DNA of 64,000 nt from assembly GCA_002946415.1 (NCBI GenBank), contig NJPS01000062.1:558001-622000 (forward strand), written 5' to 3'. The DNA comes from Rutstroemia sp. NJR-2017a BVV2. Its lineage: Eukaryota; Ascomycota; Leotiomycetes; Helotiales; Rutstroemiaceae. The position numbers and the translations under genes are program-made. Each line of letters starts with the position of its first letter. The first letter of the stretch is position 1. Of the stretch, positions 11,430-24,800 are shown piece after piece. The notes below the pieces were generated by a model. That model was not told where the DNA came from. It saw only the letters and a list, made by a program, of their open reading frames with translations, and searched no databases.

Positions 11430-13720
11430 GATAAAATAAATAAGAGAATACGAGTAAAAAAACTAGATTATTTAGTCGAAAAAACTAGTTTACTATATAA
11501 TTCCTAAATCGATAGAAGATTTAAAAAATCAATTATCAATATTAAACTATTACTAATAAATAAGATTCAAGAAAATTATTTAAAAAGATATAAAACATCG
11601 ATATTATTTTTAGATATTAAAGAGGCTTTCGATTATATCTCAAAAAACCAATTATTAGCTATTCTAAAAAGATCAAAACTACTAATTAATTAAATTACTT
11701 AAGTTAATTATTTCTTGGAATACTAATTATTTTGTTTAAGTTTTAATAACTAAATTAAGCAATTTCAACTTATTTTAATTAATATCTCTTAAAGTAGTTC
11801 AATCTTATCGATTCTTTTTTTAATTTATATTAAAGAGCTTTTTCTATTGATTTCTACTTTAATCTAATTATATATAGATAATATCGTAGTAACTATTAAT
11901 TCAACTAGTTTCAAAAAAAACTATAAGATTCTAGAAAGAGAAGCTAGTAAATTATATATTTTAAGAAAAGCTAGTAATATTAAATTCGATTTAATAAAAA
12001 CAAAACTAATTTACTTTTTCGAAAATAAATAAAGAACTATTTAAACTAATTCGGTTAATTTACTAAATAATTAAGTAATATAATTCTCAAAAATAGTGAA
12101 ATAGCTAGATATCTAATTTGATAATATTTTAAACTTTAATTATTATATTTCAATCAGAATTAGTTAAGCTAAATCAATTTTTTTGAGAGCTAATCAATCA
12201 GCTAATACCGAAAATAGACTTTCACTTTTTATAATATATTAGCTATATATCGTTTATATTATCAGTATCTCAAATTATAAGTCCTCTATATAATAGAAAG
12301 AATAAATTAAATTTAAAACTTAATTTCAATATTTACAAAATTTGATTTTTTGGAAAATCCTTGAAGTATTTAGAATTAGTTTAATAATTCCTATAAAAGT
12401 AGAAACTATATTAGTATTTCTTCAAACTTGTTTAAATATTACTAGTTATTAATATATATTCAGAATTCTTAAAATAATTGAAAATTATCTAATTTTCAAA
12501 GAAATTTAAATTAAATCGAAAACTAATAATCAATTCTAGAATTATTTAGTACTAACTTAAAAAGAATTAATCAAAATAATCTAAATAAAACGAATTAGAT
12601 ATTTAATATATCTATTAGTTCATTTTCAGTATTTGAAATTAATTAGTTCTTTTAAATTTCTATTTTAAATAATTATTCTTTATTTAGTTGAAATTAGTAA
12701 GTTATTTAAAAAATTAGAAACTGAAAATTATAAAACTCGGTTATTTTGCTAGTTCCGAACCAGTATTCAATCTATATAAATAAATCAGAATTAGTAAATC
12801 AAAAAGAAATCGGAATTAGTTTAGTTTTTTTTAACTTTAACTAAAAACTAATTTAGAAATCTAGTTAGAATATTGAGATTAATTAGTTAATTTATAATAA
12901 CGAATTAGTTAGAATAACTGAAGAAATAAAATTAGTAAACAAAATAGTTTAAAAAAATCAAGAATTTATTATTTTCTTAGATAATCAAATTATTTTATAA
13001 AGATTAAAATTATTTAGTAATAAACCTAAACAAAACTAAATAATATTAATTTATAAAACTAGTTAAGAAATAGTTGAATAAAGAACTAAAATCAGATTAG
13101 TTTAAGTTCCTAATTATTTTGAGATACTAGATAACGAAAAAGTAGATCTACTAGCCAAATCGGGAATGAAAATGGATCTTAGGATTAATATAACTAGTTT
13201 CAACTATCTAGAAATTCAAATTAAGCAAATTAAAAATCAAAAGTAATTTAAATCTCTTTTAAATATTCTAGAAGCTAATTTATTTAGTTTAGTTAACTAT
13301 TTAAGAATTTTTAAATCCTTTTCTCGAAATCGAATCTAAATCCTAATTTCAATTAAAAAAGCTATTATTAGTACTTTCTATTTGTTGAAAATCAGATATA
13401 GTTATTTAAAATTATATTTATATTTATTAAGATATACTAGCAATAATAAATATATTTGTAGAACTAAAGAGACTTCTAAGTACTTATTTTTAAATTATTC
13501 TTTTTTTAGTTTAGTTTGGATCAAGTTAAAAGATAAACTAATTATAAATTACTTATTATTTTTACTTCTTCTTAATACTAGTTCTAGAATCGAAACTAGT
13601 ATAAATTATTTAAATAAAACAAATATCTATACTCGAAAATATTATTTAGTCTATAAGCTAGAAGATAATTAAATTGGAATCTTCTTAGTTTTATCAAATT
13701 TTCATTTTTCTTTTATTTAA
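11430..13720 (+). mobile_element. LINE copy 3, RT-RNase H 3' half, heavily RIPed
   Basis: The sequence starts inside the reverse transcriptase region (equivalent to about 24465 and 59865 in other copies). It runs through RT, RNase H and the C-terminal Cys/His segment; KIRYSYLKLYLYLLRY is readable at 13382-13672. The 3' UTR is cut at about 13720 and lacks the AATC tail. Many in-frame stops make it non-functional. Confidence 0.72.
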
Positions 13721-14030
13721 TCAATATAAAATATAAACTAAATATAATTAATCTAAATAAAAAAAGAAGAAATTCTTTATAAAAATTAATTCTAAATTAT
13801 AAAAAAGAATTTTTTAATATAATAAGATTTTTATAATTATATAAGATTTTATTAATTTAATATAAAAATTAAAAGAAATAGATAATATTTTTCAAAATAA
13901 TAATAATTATTATTATTTAAATAAAATTAAAGAGTTATTAATTTAGAAGTTATATAATAATTATTTAACTAAAATAAAGAAAATATTAATTATAATAATT
14001 AAATAAATTATAATTAAAAGTTGAATATTG
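13721..14030. other. AT-rich filler without recognisable content
   Basis: About 310 bp of almost pure A/T between two LINE fragments. I see no gene and no repeat that I can assign. Confidence 0.4.
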
Positions 14031-14945
14031 ATTAATTAATTTATTATTTTAATAACTTTTTTGAATTTAAAGCTATATTAAATTAGTTAATAATTAGTTA
14101 TTAATAATTAAATAATAATATTTTAAATATATTTAAATATAATAATATTAAAAAATAATAAGAAACAAATTCTAAATAATAAAAATAAATAAAATAGAAA
14201 ACTAAAAATTTAATAAAATTAAAAAAATTCCAATTTAATTATCTTTTAATTTATAAATTAAATAATATTTTCGGATATAAACATTTATATTATTTAAATA
14301 AATAATATTAATTTCGATTTCAAAACTAATATTAAGAAAAAGTAGAAATAATAAATAATTTATAATTAGTTTATTTTTTAATTTAATTCGAATTAGATTA
14401 AAAAAAAAGTAATTAAAAATAGATATTTAGAAATCTTTTTAATTTTATAAATATATTTATTATTACTAATATATTCTAATAAATATAAATATAATTTTAA
14501 ATAACTATATTCAATTTTAAATTAATAAAAGATATTAATAATAACTTTTTTTGTTAATTTTGAAATTTAAATTCGATTTTGAAAAAAAAGTTTAAAAATT
14601 TTTAAATAATTAATTAAATTAAAAAAAATTAGTTTTTAGAATTTTAAAAAAAGATTATTTTTGATTTTTAATTTATTTAATTTGAATTTTCAAATAAATA
14701 AAACTAGTTATATTAATTAAAAAAATCTATTTTTGTTTTTAATTTAATTAATAAATTTATTTTTTCATTATTTAATATTTTGAAATAATCTAGAATTTAT
14801 ATTAATTTGATTTTAATTTCTTTTTCAATTATTTTTCAATTAGTTTTATTAATTAATATTATTTAGTTTTATTTAGATTTATTACTAAATAATTTTAGTT
14901 TTTATAAAATATTTTAATTATTCGAGAAAGTAATAAAATCTTACT
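14031..14945 (-). mobile_element. LINE copy 4, 3' end fragment, strongly RIPed
   Basis: It begins with the LINE 3' tail (GATTAATTAATTTATTATTTTAA type, as at 8641 and 27410) and continues on the minus strand through the C-terminal and RNase H region, ending near 14945. It is more AT-rich than copy 2, so it has suffered more rounds of mutation. Confidence 0.65.
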
Positions 14946-14993
14946 TTTTAAATTTTTTTTTTTATTTATTTTTTTTTTCAAAATTATATATAC

Positions 14994-15703
14994 TTCTTTA
15001 GTAAAAGAAGAAAAAATACTTGAAAAAACGATTCCGAATTCAAAATCATTAAACCCAATATAAAATCCAACTATATATACTTTTATAGATCGAATCTATT
15101 AATCTGTTTACCAATATATTTACTAGTTATCAAGATATCATCATTATAGTTAAAATAACAGATTTAGAAATTTTAATCCCTCAAAATTCTATCTAAATCA
15201 AACCTTCTTCAACCTTAACTTATCAATATATTTCTAGACTTACTAGCAATATTATTATTTAATCTTCTTTTCTTATTAATATTAATATAGAAATAAATAA
15301 TAATCCTATATTATCAATTACTTCGATTTTCAACCTAAACTTAAATATATCTGATTTAAATAAGATTTTCAACTTGGATCTATTTAATATTACTATAAAT
15401 ATTATTATTGGACCTAGTAAAAATATCTATTATTTTCCGAAATAAATTAATCTTTTTACTTTTTTCAAACTAAATAAAACTATCTATTTCTCTATTATTG
15501 AACCAACTATTCCGGATTTAGTTAATACTAAAATTCTCTAAATATATAATTTGCTAATTGAAGTATATTTAGCTACTAAATTATATAATAAACAAATTCA
15601 AATCCTCGATTTAATCGAGATATTTAGAGAATATATTGAATTAGGAAAACTATAATTAATTATCAATTAATTAGTTTCTCAAGTTAATAATCTGGAATAT
15701 ATT
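14994..15703 (+). mobile_element. LINE copy 5, 5' segment (left of copia insertion)
   Basis: This is the 5' end of a near full-length LINE, homologous to 5725-6420 and 56546-57240. It is interrupted at 15703 by a copia element. The last five bases, ATATT (15699-15703), are repeated at 21846-21850, where the LINE sequence resumes. Confidence 0.8.
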
Positions 15704-16074
15704 TGTTGGTTGAACCTTCTAATAAAAGTAATATATTCAAAAAGGGAAAGATCCAATAAAGTTATATAAACTTATACCGATATTTACCTGGGATACTAGA
15801 CTAAGTATATAATAGCTAGCTTATATTAATAGATAAAATCGTCTTATTCTTCTATAACTAATTGGTTATATAATAGCTTATTTATAGTATATAATAATTA
15901 TATTCCGAAGCTCCTTTTAATATTCTTCGGTACTCTAGTTTCGATATATACAGATATAGAGATAAGTATATAGCAATCTAAAATATATATAACTATTTTG
16001 ATAAAGTATACTTTATACTTGAGATATAATGGTTTATATAGTTATTACCTAGCTAAAGTACCGATATTCCGATA
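15704..16074 (-). repeat. Copia LTR (3' LTR of minus-strand element)
   Basis: This 371-bp repeat starts TGTTGGTTGAACC and ends CCGATA. It matches the LTR at 21475-21845 and the unmutated solo LTR at 42239-42609, differing from the latter almost only by C-to-T and G-to-A. Confidence 0.88.
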
Positions 16075-19000
16075 TTAGCAACTTTTTCTTTTTCGGTTTA
16101 TATATATTATATATATATATAATATAATGCTTAAGTAAGCAAACTTTAGTTATAAGTTTATATTCGATCTCTTTTATCTTTCTATTTTGCCTATAATTAG
16201 TTATACTTAAAATTGTTGAAATAATAGTTGTTATTGTTATGAAACTAAAAAGCTTTTTATATATTCTTTTTAAATTTATATTTAGTATATAGTAAGTATC
16301 GATTTTTAAAATTCCATTTTTCCTTTTTATATATCCTTCGTTATTTGTATTTATCTCCAAGAATATTCTTAAAAATATCGATTTTATATAGTATTACTAT
16401 GAAAATAGAAACTTAAATTTTAAAATCTCTAGTATTATCTTAACTAAAAATAAGTGAATTCAAGAAAATAAGGAAAAATATAAGGAATCCTTTTTTTCTG
16501 ATACTATTTCTTTTTTCGAACTATTTATCTTTCTATATATATAATAAGCTTGTTGTTGTTTAATACTTTCTCGAGTACTTTGTTTGGAATTACTTTTATT
16601 ATAGTATTAACTAGATTATTATCTTTTTTAATCTATTATACTTCAACTAACTCTCGTTATTTATATAATTGTTGTAATACTATAATATCGATTATTAAAT
16701 ACTTCTTTTTAGTTATCCTAAGCTTAACTAGGTAATCGTATAAACTATATAAATCGGTATATATTATAGTTGATAATACTAATAGATATAACTGTTTTAG
16801 GATTATATCAAGTATTTGGTTTATAACGATAACTATATCGATACTAGTAATTATTATATAGATCTCGGAAGTAAGGATATTTCTAGTAATATATTTGTTC
16901 TTAGTACTACTTCAATATATAAGATTGTTTCTTATCTTGAATACTTCGGCTATATATTCTTCGGTTGTTATAAAAATAATGAACTCTATTTATAAACTAA
17001 AGTTCTTATTATTAACAAACAAGTTATCAATATATATAAAGAATTTAGTATAGTTTAGATTTAGTAATATATAGTATAATCCTCTTTCTAGATTATCTAT
17101 TTACTACTAGAGATACTTATTAAATACTTATATATTATTATCTATAGATTCCTGATATTAAGCTATAACCGAAAGGTCGAAACTAGTTTCTAGTTAATAT
17201 ATACTTGAGAAATAAATACTTCTAGTATATTATTTATAGTAGTTATTTATATACTATTTAGATACTAACTTAACTATCTTGATCTTCTAACTTTATCCTT
17301 TCTGTATAATTAATAGTTTATTATTTTCTTGAATTAGATAATATCTATTAAAGGTTAGAGAGTTTATAGATATAAATATTTCTACTAGCTTTACAAGAAA
17401 ACTAGCTTTCTTTAATTTTTATACTTCCTTATTATAGAATATTTCATTTTCTAGAATAAATATATTATCGGTTTATAAAGCAACTACTGCAAATATATCC
17501 TATATAGTAGTAATTAAGAGATATAGATTATATAAAGATATTTCTATATCGAGCTTCTTGTAGTAGTATATATAATATATAATCTACCAATATATATCTG
17601 TTTCTATTATACTATATAGAGGTTTATAGATAATTATAATTATCCTTTTAGAATACTAGTATTCGATCTATCTTGGTAATCTAGTAATAATTATATAAGC
17701 TAGTTTGGTAATCGATTATAGATATATTTATATAATATTATATATACTTATTTTTATCTTTTATATTTAGAATATAGAAACTAATATTTCTAGTAGATAT
17801 TGATTTGATCTTTATAATATAGATACTTATATAAGAATATTCTCTTTATCTTAGTTATTATATTTTATATTACAAACCTATTCTTCTTATATAAAACTGA
17901 TATTGTTTTGCTCTTTACTTTGTTGATTAATCTAGTATTGAAGATATATTCCTTATATATAACTAGATTATACTATACTATATCGAAGATATTATAAGTT
18001 ATTAAGTTATCAATTTCTATCTATTGAAAGAGCTCGAAAGATATTTCTATTATAATAATAGTACTTTATATATATAGTTATTATACTAGATTATAGTTAT
18101 TTTGTTCTTTCTTTATCAAGAATACTTCTATATATCGAAATAAGATAATAATTTATAAAATTAGTTTCTAGAAAACTATTATATTGTCCTTTTTGTAGCT
18201 ATACTAAATAGAAGAAAGTTCGATTTCAATTTGATATTTTGGAAGTTCTTCTAAATAGAAGAGTTTAATAGATATTATTCTAAAATAAATTGGATCTACT
18301 AGTATCTATATAATTCTATCTTCTTTTTCTATATTGATAAATATATATAATCTGATCTATCCACTCTTTTCTCAGTATATATATATATCTGATTATAGAA
18401 AGAGGTTGATTAGCTCTGATATTTTTAATCTATTTCTAGTTTCTAGAGTATCTCTTATTTATCGTTAAATATTATATTTATATATTTCTGCTATTATCTT
18501 TTCAACTATATCAGCTTATATATATATAGATAGTAATAAGATTGATTAATAGTTGAACTAGAGATAGATACTGAAGATTAAAAAAGTAAATACTAATCTA
18601 TCTAGATCTATTATATTATTGATTGCTTTAATAACTATTTGTAGTATATTATCTTGAGAGATCTACTTGTTTTATAGCTTTTCGCTTAAGATCTTATATA
18701 TTTATCGAAAAGAGATATAATAGTACTTAACTTTATTTATATTATTATATACTTCAATTAGTATCTCCTTTATTTCAGAGCTTATAGTATATATATTTTG
18801 TCTGAATTTATTAGATACAAAGTTGGTTTCTATATTATATATAATATAATTAGATGATCTCTAGTATATATCAATCTAGTATATATATACTATATTCTAT
18901 ATAGTTTTCGCTAAGATATTTTTTAAGAAATATATTATATTAAATACTATTACTTTATCTATAAGATAAAGTACTAATATACTTCTTATATATATAATAT

Positions 19001-21474
19001 CGATAATAATAATATAGTTGAAATTAATATCGTCTTTGATTGTAAAGTTGAATCTATCTAGTAACTTGATATATAATTGGTAATACTTATAGTATTTAGT
19101 AAAGTATTCAAATATATATATATTAATATTCTCTTATTCTGCTTTCTCTAATAGTAATAATAGTTTGTATATAGATAGATATCCGAAATATCGATATAAC
19201 TACTTTAGCTTTTTTTCTGTTATATATATTTATATAATTGTTTCTTCTTTCTTTAGAAATATCTAAGGATATCTCTATTTATAAATAATAGAGATAATAT
19301 TATCTTCTTGTACTAGGATATTATATAGGTTATCAAACTATATATTTATTTTATCTATATCTTGAATATAATATAGGAAAAGGGTATTAGCTATAACAAT
19401 ATAGAAAGTAATTATATCTACTAATATACTAACGATAATAGTATTCTTGATATTTATTATTCTCTTCCCGAAACAGATTATATAGTTCTTATTATCTATC
19501 TAAGTAAATATAATACTAAGGTCTTCTTATTATAGTATTTGAAATTAAGATTCTCCTATTATAGAGATACTAGATACTCTACTATCTAGTATAATCTTTT
19601 GGAACTTGGTTGTAGAATATTACTCTTCAAAGATAAAAATCTTTTTATACTATATTTGAGATAGCTTCAAGTTCTCTTATATAAATAGATATATAATATT
19701 TTGATTGAAAAATATATTTATTACTTACTAGCTATCGATTAGACTAAGTTCTGTAAGTATCTACTTATATATATTTTCTTTTTAATTTTCTAATACTTTT
19801 TCTTCTTATTATTCTTCTTTATACTAGATATATTAATCTGTTTTATTATTGCTAAAACCTTCTTTGGTAATCAACTACTTTTTGTATTCGTTAAATACTT
19901 TCTTTACTTTTATATTAAAATAGTTTATAAACTAGTATTCTTTCTTCTTATATATAAGATATTTCTTTCTAGATCGTTCTAGGTATTTATAAAGTATTTA
20001 TATTCTTATAATCTACCTTCCTCGAATAGAGAGTTATTATAGAGTATTATAACTATAATAGGTATAAGATCTTTTATACTTTTGGTTAATCTAGTACTAC
20101 TTATCTATAATAAGTATAGTAGATTACTAATAGTTATATATAATAGTAGTAATAGAGTTATATAGATCTAAGTATACTAATTTAAAAGTATCTAATAGCT
20201 TATATAGTATAAAGCTATAGTTAGGTATATCTTGGTATATATTAAGAACTTGATTTTATAAATTATATTTATTTTGATATTTATATAATAAGCCCTTTTA
20301 TAGAATATAGACTTTATCAAAAAGTAGTTCGAGATATTATATCTTAATTTTATTAAAGTACTACTATTATATATTTTGGTATATAATAGATTTCTACTTA
20401 GAAAGATAAATCTACTTTCTTTTATTTATCTCGAAGTACTTCTGGATTATATCTTATATTATATAAAAAGAGAAGTTCTTTCTTAAGATCTGATTAAGAA
20501 GTAATTCAATATCTGATTTTTTAGAATAGATAAAAATCCGAAGATATATATTTGTGGAGATAAGCCTGTTTTTATATAATAGTTCTAGAAAACTCTAAAC
20601 TTGATATTAATTACTTTATATATCTTACTATTATACTTTTTTTGGTTATTATTTAAGAATTTATATAAATTACTAAGCTACTTACTATATACTAAAGGGT
20701 TTTATATAGTAATGATTATAGAATCTAAAGCAGAATATAAAGTACTACTGATATAATTAGAAGGATTCCAAATAAAAATAGAATATTGAATCTAGATTTC
20801 CTTACTAATTTCTAGTATATATATCGATTTCTCGGTCTTCTACTATTTTGATAAGTTTCGGTTTATATCTAAGATTATAGAAAAAGTCTGTAGTACTTCT
20901 ATTATAGATCGAAGAAGATTAGTTTATTTATTTAAAGCTTTTGCTTTAGAAGATCTATAGTAAATCCCAAGTTGCTGGAACTTCTCTTCTATCTATTTAT
21001 AAAGTTTCTCTTCTCTAAGAAGTATTATAAAGATCTTAATATATAATCTATCTTCAATAATATCTTAAATAAATACCTCTTATTCTATTATATATATTTG
21101 TAGTTAATAGAGAAATATTATATTAGTTAGAGTAAATAGTTTTTCTATCTATCTTTCGAAATTATTATAGTATATAGTTTATAAGTTATAATTAGTTTCT
21201 TTTATTTGTATAGTCTATATAATAAATTGGATAATATAAGTAGTAATAATAGTCTTTGTATAGAATAATTTATCTAAGAAATTATAGTTTTTGTAAAATA
21301 GTATAGTATTGATTATATATTAACTCTATTCCTCGGAGATATAGTTTTGAGATACTATTATAGATATAAGTTATTATATATAGATTAAAGTACTTTGCTA
21401 ATTTGTAATTAAGGAAGATATTTGGCTAATAACCAAAATATATAGTAATATCAATAAGATCAATTACTGATTAG

Positions 21475-21845
21475 TATTAATTGGACTTTTTAATAAAAGT
21501 AATATATTTAAAAAGAGAAAGATCTAATAAGATTATATAAACTTATACCAATATTTATCTAGGATACTAGGCTGAGTATATAATAGCTAGCTTATATTAA
21601 TAAGTAAAATCGTCTTATTCTTCTATAACTAACTAGCTATATAATAGCTTATTTATAGTATATAATAAATATACTCCAAAGCTTCTTTTAATATTCTCTA
21701 GTATTCCAGTTTCGGTAGATATAGATACAGAGATAGGTATATAGCGACCTAAAATATATATAGCTATTTTGATAGAATATACTTTATATCTGAGGTATAA
21801 TAGTTTATATAACTATTACCTGGCCGAAGTACTGATATTTCGATA
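21475..21845 (-). repeat. Copia LTR (5' LTR of minus-strand element)
   Basis: This 371-bp repeat starts TATTAATTGGAC (mutated TGTTGGTTGGAC) and ends TTCGATA (mutated CCGACA). The ATATT target duplication follows at 21846-21850. Confidence 0.88.
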
Positions 21846-24800
21846 ATATTATATAAAAAATCGAAGCTAAAATAAAAGCAGTTAGTACTATTAATAAAAC
21901 TAATATTATAATTCTTAAAAACCTTTCTTAAATCCAATCTAACTTAATTATTATTATTACTACTTCGATTATTTCTTTGACTAAATTATTCTCCAAATCC
22001 TCTTTTGCCTTAATAATACTAGTAAGTAATAATAATAACTTTGGAAACTAGATTAATATCAACAAAACTACTAAAAAAGCTAAAGTCCAAAATCAATTAA
22101 TTTTAATTTAGAATCTCGATATCCTTTTCTTAGTATTAGCTTTATAAAATATTATCAATAAAACTTTTTTAGATAAAAATATTAAAGAAGTAATAGTTTC
22201 CTCGATTATTACTACTAGTAATAAGAAGAATTTAGTAATTATTATAATTATTTCTTTTATTTCCGATTTTCTATTTAAGAAAAAAGCTATTTGGGAATAT
22301 TTAATTATTTTTAAATTATATTTAAAAGATGAACTTTGATATAAAGTAGTATTCTATAATATCCTAACTTAGGATTTCAATATATTTTATAAAATGGAAT
22401 TAGTATTAGACGAACTAAAGATTTTTAATTCTAATCTGAATTTAAAACTAATTAGTATATTATATTAGCTATCCTTAATAGAAAATCGAGTTATTAAATA
22501 AGGAGGATCAGTAGTAATATTATTTATTACTAAAACAGAAATTGAAAGATATATAAGAAACTAGATTTGAATAATTAGAATTAATATTAGAATTGAAAAG
22601 TTTCTTATTATTTCTAGATCTATTTAGTATATTAAATATCAAGAATTTAGATATTTAACTAAATTTTGTCGAAAAGAGATTAAATATAGTTTCTATAGCG
22701 AACTTTATATTACTAACTAATATCATTACTTGATTTGCAATCAAAATAGCTAAAAATATTTTTATTTAGTATCAAAATATATTAACTACAAAAATAATTA
22801 TATTTCCATTTCTAAAGAATATGAAATATATAAAGCTATCAAAAAAGCTAATTTATAATTAGTATAAATACTTGAATTCTTCAAATAAATCTAAATCGAA
22901 GTTTGATTATAACTAAATCAGTATTATAGTTAACTATTAAACTAAAAATCGATTTATTATTAATCTAAAAACTTTGAATTATAAATGAAAATCCAGATTA
23001 TTTAAATAGTTAATCAATTTCTTATAATAGTTTCAATTAAATCTTTTTAGTTATTTTAAAATTCAGATTTCGAATATTTATTTATATTTCGAAAATCTAT
23101 ATATCTAGTATTATATTAGTTTTTTCGAATATCGATTCTAATCTATTAATCTTATTAGTAATTGAAGAAAATAATATACTCGAACTAATTAATATTTATA
23201 ACGAAATTAACCAAATCGAAGAAACTTCGACTAAAATAGTAGAAAAGAGTTTACTATCTAGAATTATTTCGACTAATTTATTTATTTTGAATGATTTTAA
23301 TCTCTATTATCTTTAGTAGAATCCGAATAACCAAAATAGTTAAATTAGTACTAAGTTAATTCAATAGATTAAGAAACAAAATTTAGAACTAATTAATAAA
23401 TCTGAAATTATTATATTTTTTAGAGAAGCTAGTAAGTTAGTTTTAGACTTTATATTAGCTATATAAATATTAACTAGATATATTAATAACTGGTAAATAC
23501 TAGCTAATTTGGAATCTAATTATTTACTAATTTTATTTATTTTAAAAAAGAAAAAAAAGCTAGCATCTCTAAATAGATAAAAATTAGTTAGTATTTATTT
23601 TAATATTAAGTTAGTAGATTAGAAACTTTTTTCAGATTATTTAGTTAAAATTATAAAAAAATCGATTATTCTAGTTAGTTCCTTTTTTGATTTTACTTGG
23701 CTAGATCTGAAATTAGATAAAGTAGTATAAAATTATCTAGAATCGATTAGTTCGGAACTATTGTTACTAATTCAATTAATAATTAGTAAAGCTATTTCAA
23801 AAACTAAATCTAGTCTAAAAGCTAAATCTTGGTAGATTTCGAAATTAAAAAGTTTAAGAAAATTGATAATACTAATTCAAAGAAAATTAAAAATCCAAAA
23901 TAGTTAAATTAATTAAAGTTTTTATCAAGAATAGTACTAATTAGTTCGGAATTAATATTTTTTGAAGATAAAACTAGCTAAAAAGAATTATTAGAATAGT
24001 TTTCTTGAAAATAATAATTCTAAATCAATATTTAAAGTATTTAACTATACTAAATCTTTCTCTAATTGATCTTTTCTAACTATTTTAAATAAAACTATTT
24101 TTAAAGAGAAAGAAGTTATTTTAAGAATTACTCTCTTTTCTCAACCTTCTAGTTCGACTAGTCCTAATTAGGAAGAGTATAAAGTAATAAATTAGAGTTG
24201 GCTTAAATTAACTAATACCAAATTAGTATTAGCCTATTTAACTAATATCAAAGGGAAAATATTAGGATCTAATAGAATTATTTAAGAAATTATTAATAAA
24301 GTTTATTTAGCTATTTCTGAAATATTTTATAAAGTTTTTGTTTATCTAATTAATCTTAGATATTACTCCTGATACTAAAAATAAATAACTAAAGCTATTC
24401 TCAAAAAACTAGTTAAATCTAATTATTTAGTTCCAAAAATTAATAGAGTAATCTTATTTCTCAACTATTTAGATAAAATAAATAAGAGAATACTAACAAA
24501 AAAACTAGATTATTTAACCAAAACAATTAATTTATTATATAATTCCCAAATCAGTAGAAGATTTAAAAAATTAACTATCGATATTGATTTATTATTAGCG
24601 AATAAAGTTCAAGAAAATTATTTAAAAGGATATAAAATATTGATTTTATTTTTGGATATTAAAAGAGCTTTTGATTATATCTCAAAAAATCAACTAATAG
24701 TTATTCTAAAAAAATTAAAACTACTAATTAGTTTAATTATTTATATTAGTTATTTCTTAGAATATCAATTAATTTGTTTAAGTTTTGATAACTAAATCAA

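Larger units (their letters stand above)
15704..21845 (-). mobile_element. Full-length Ty1/copia LTR retrotransposon, RIPed, inserted in LINE 5
   Basis: The element has two 371-bp direct repeats (15704-16074 and 21475-21845) and a 5-bp target duplication, ATATT, on both sides. It is encoded on the minus strand, so its 5' LTR is at the right. Near the left LTR the minus strand still reads as copia RNase H. Recognisable pieces are SLYDYLVKLRITKKKYLIID (cf. the family's SLYDCLVKLGTT...LMID) and NTIIKVIPNKVLEKVLN at about 16560-16750. A DA-S-FANN-type segment and TRNILTSEIY lie at about 16830-17060. gag, integrase and RT should fill 21400-17100, but they are so broken that I did not delimit them. 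No intact frame remains. Confidence 0.87.

Noticed and set aside
16049..16735. ORFs next to the left copia LTR (16049-16360 minus, 16550-16735 plus)
   Set aside because: The first overlaps the LTR and has no motif. The second is the antisense of the copia RNase H region, which reads correctly on the minus strand.
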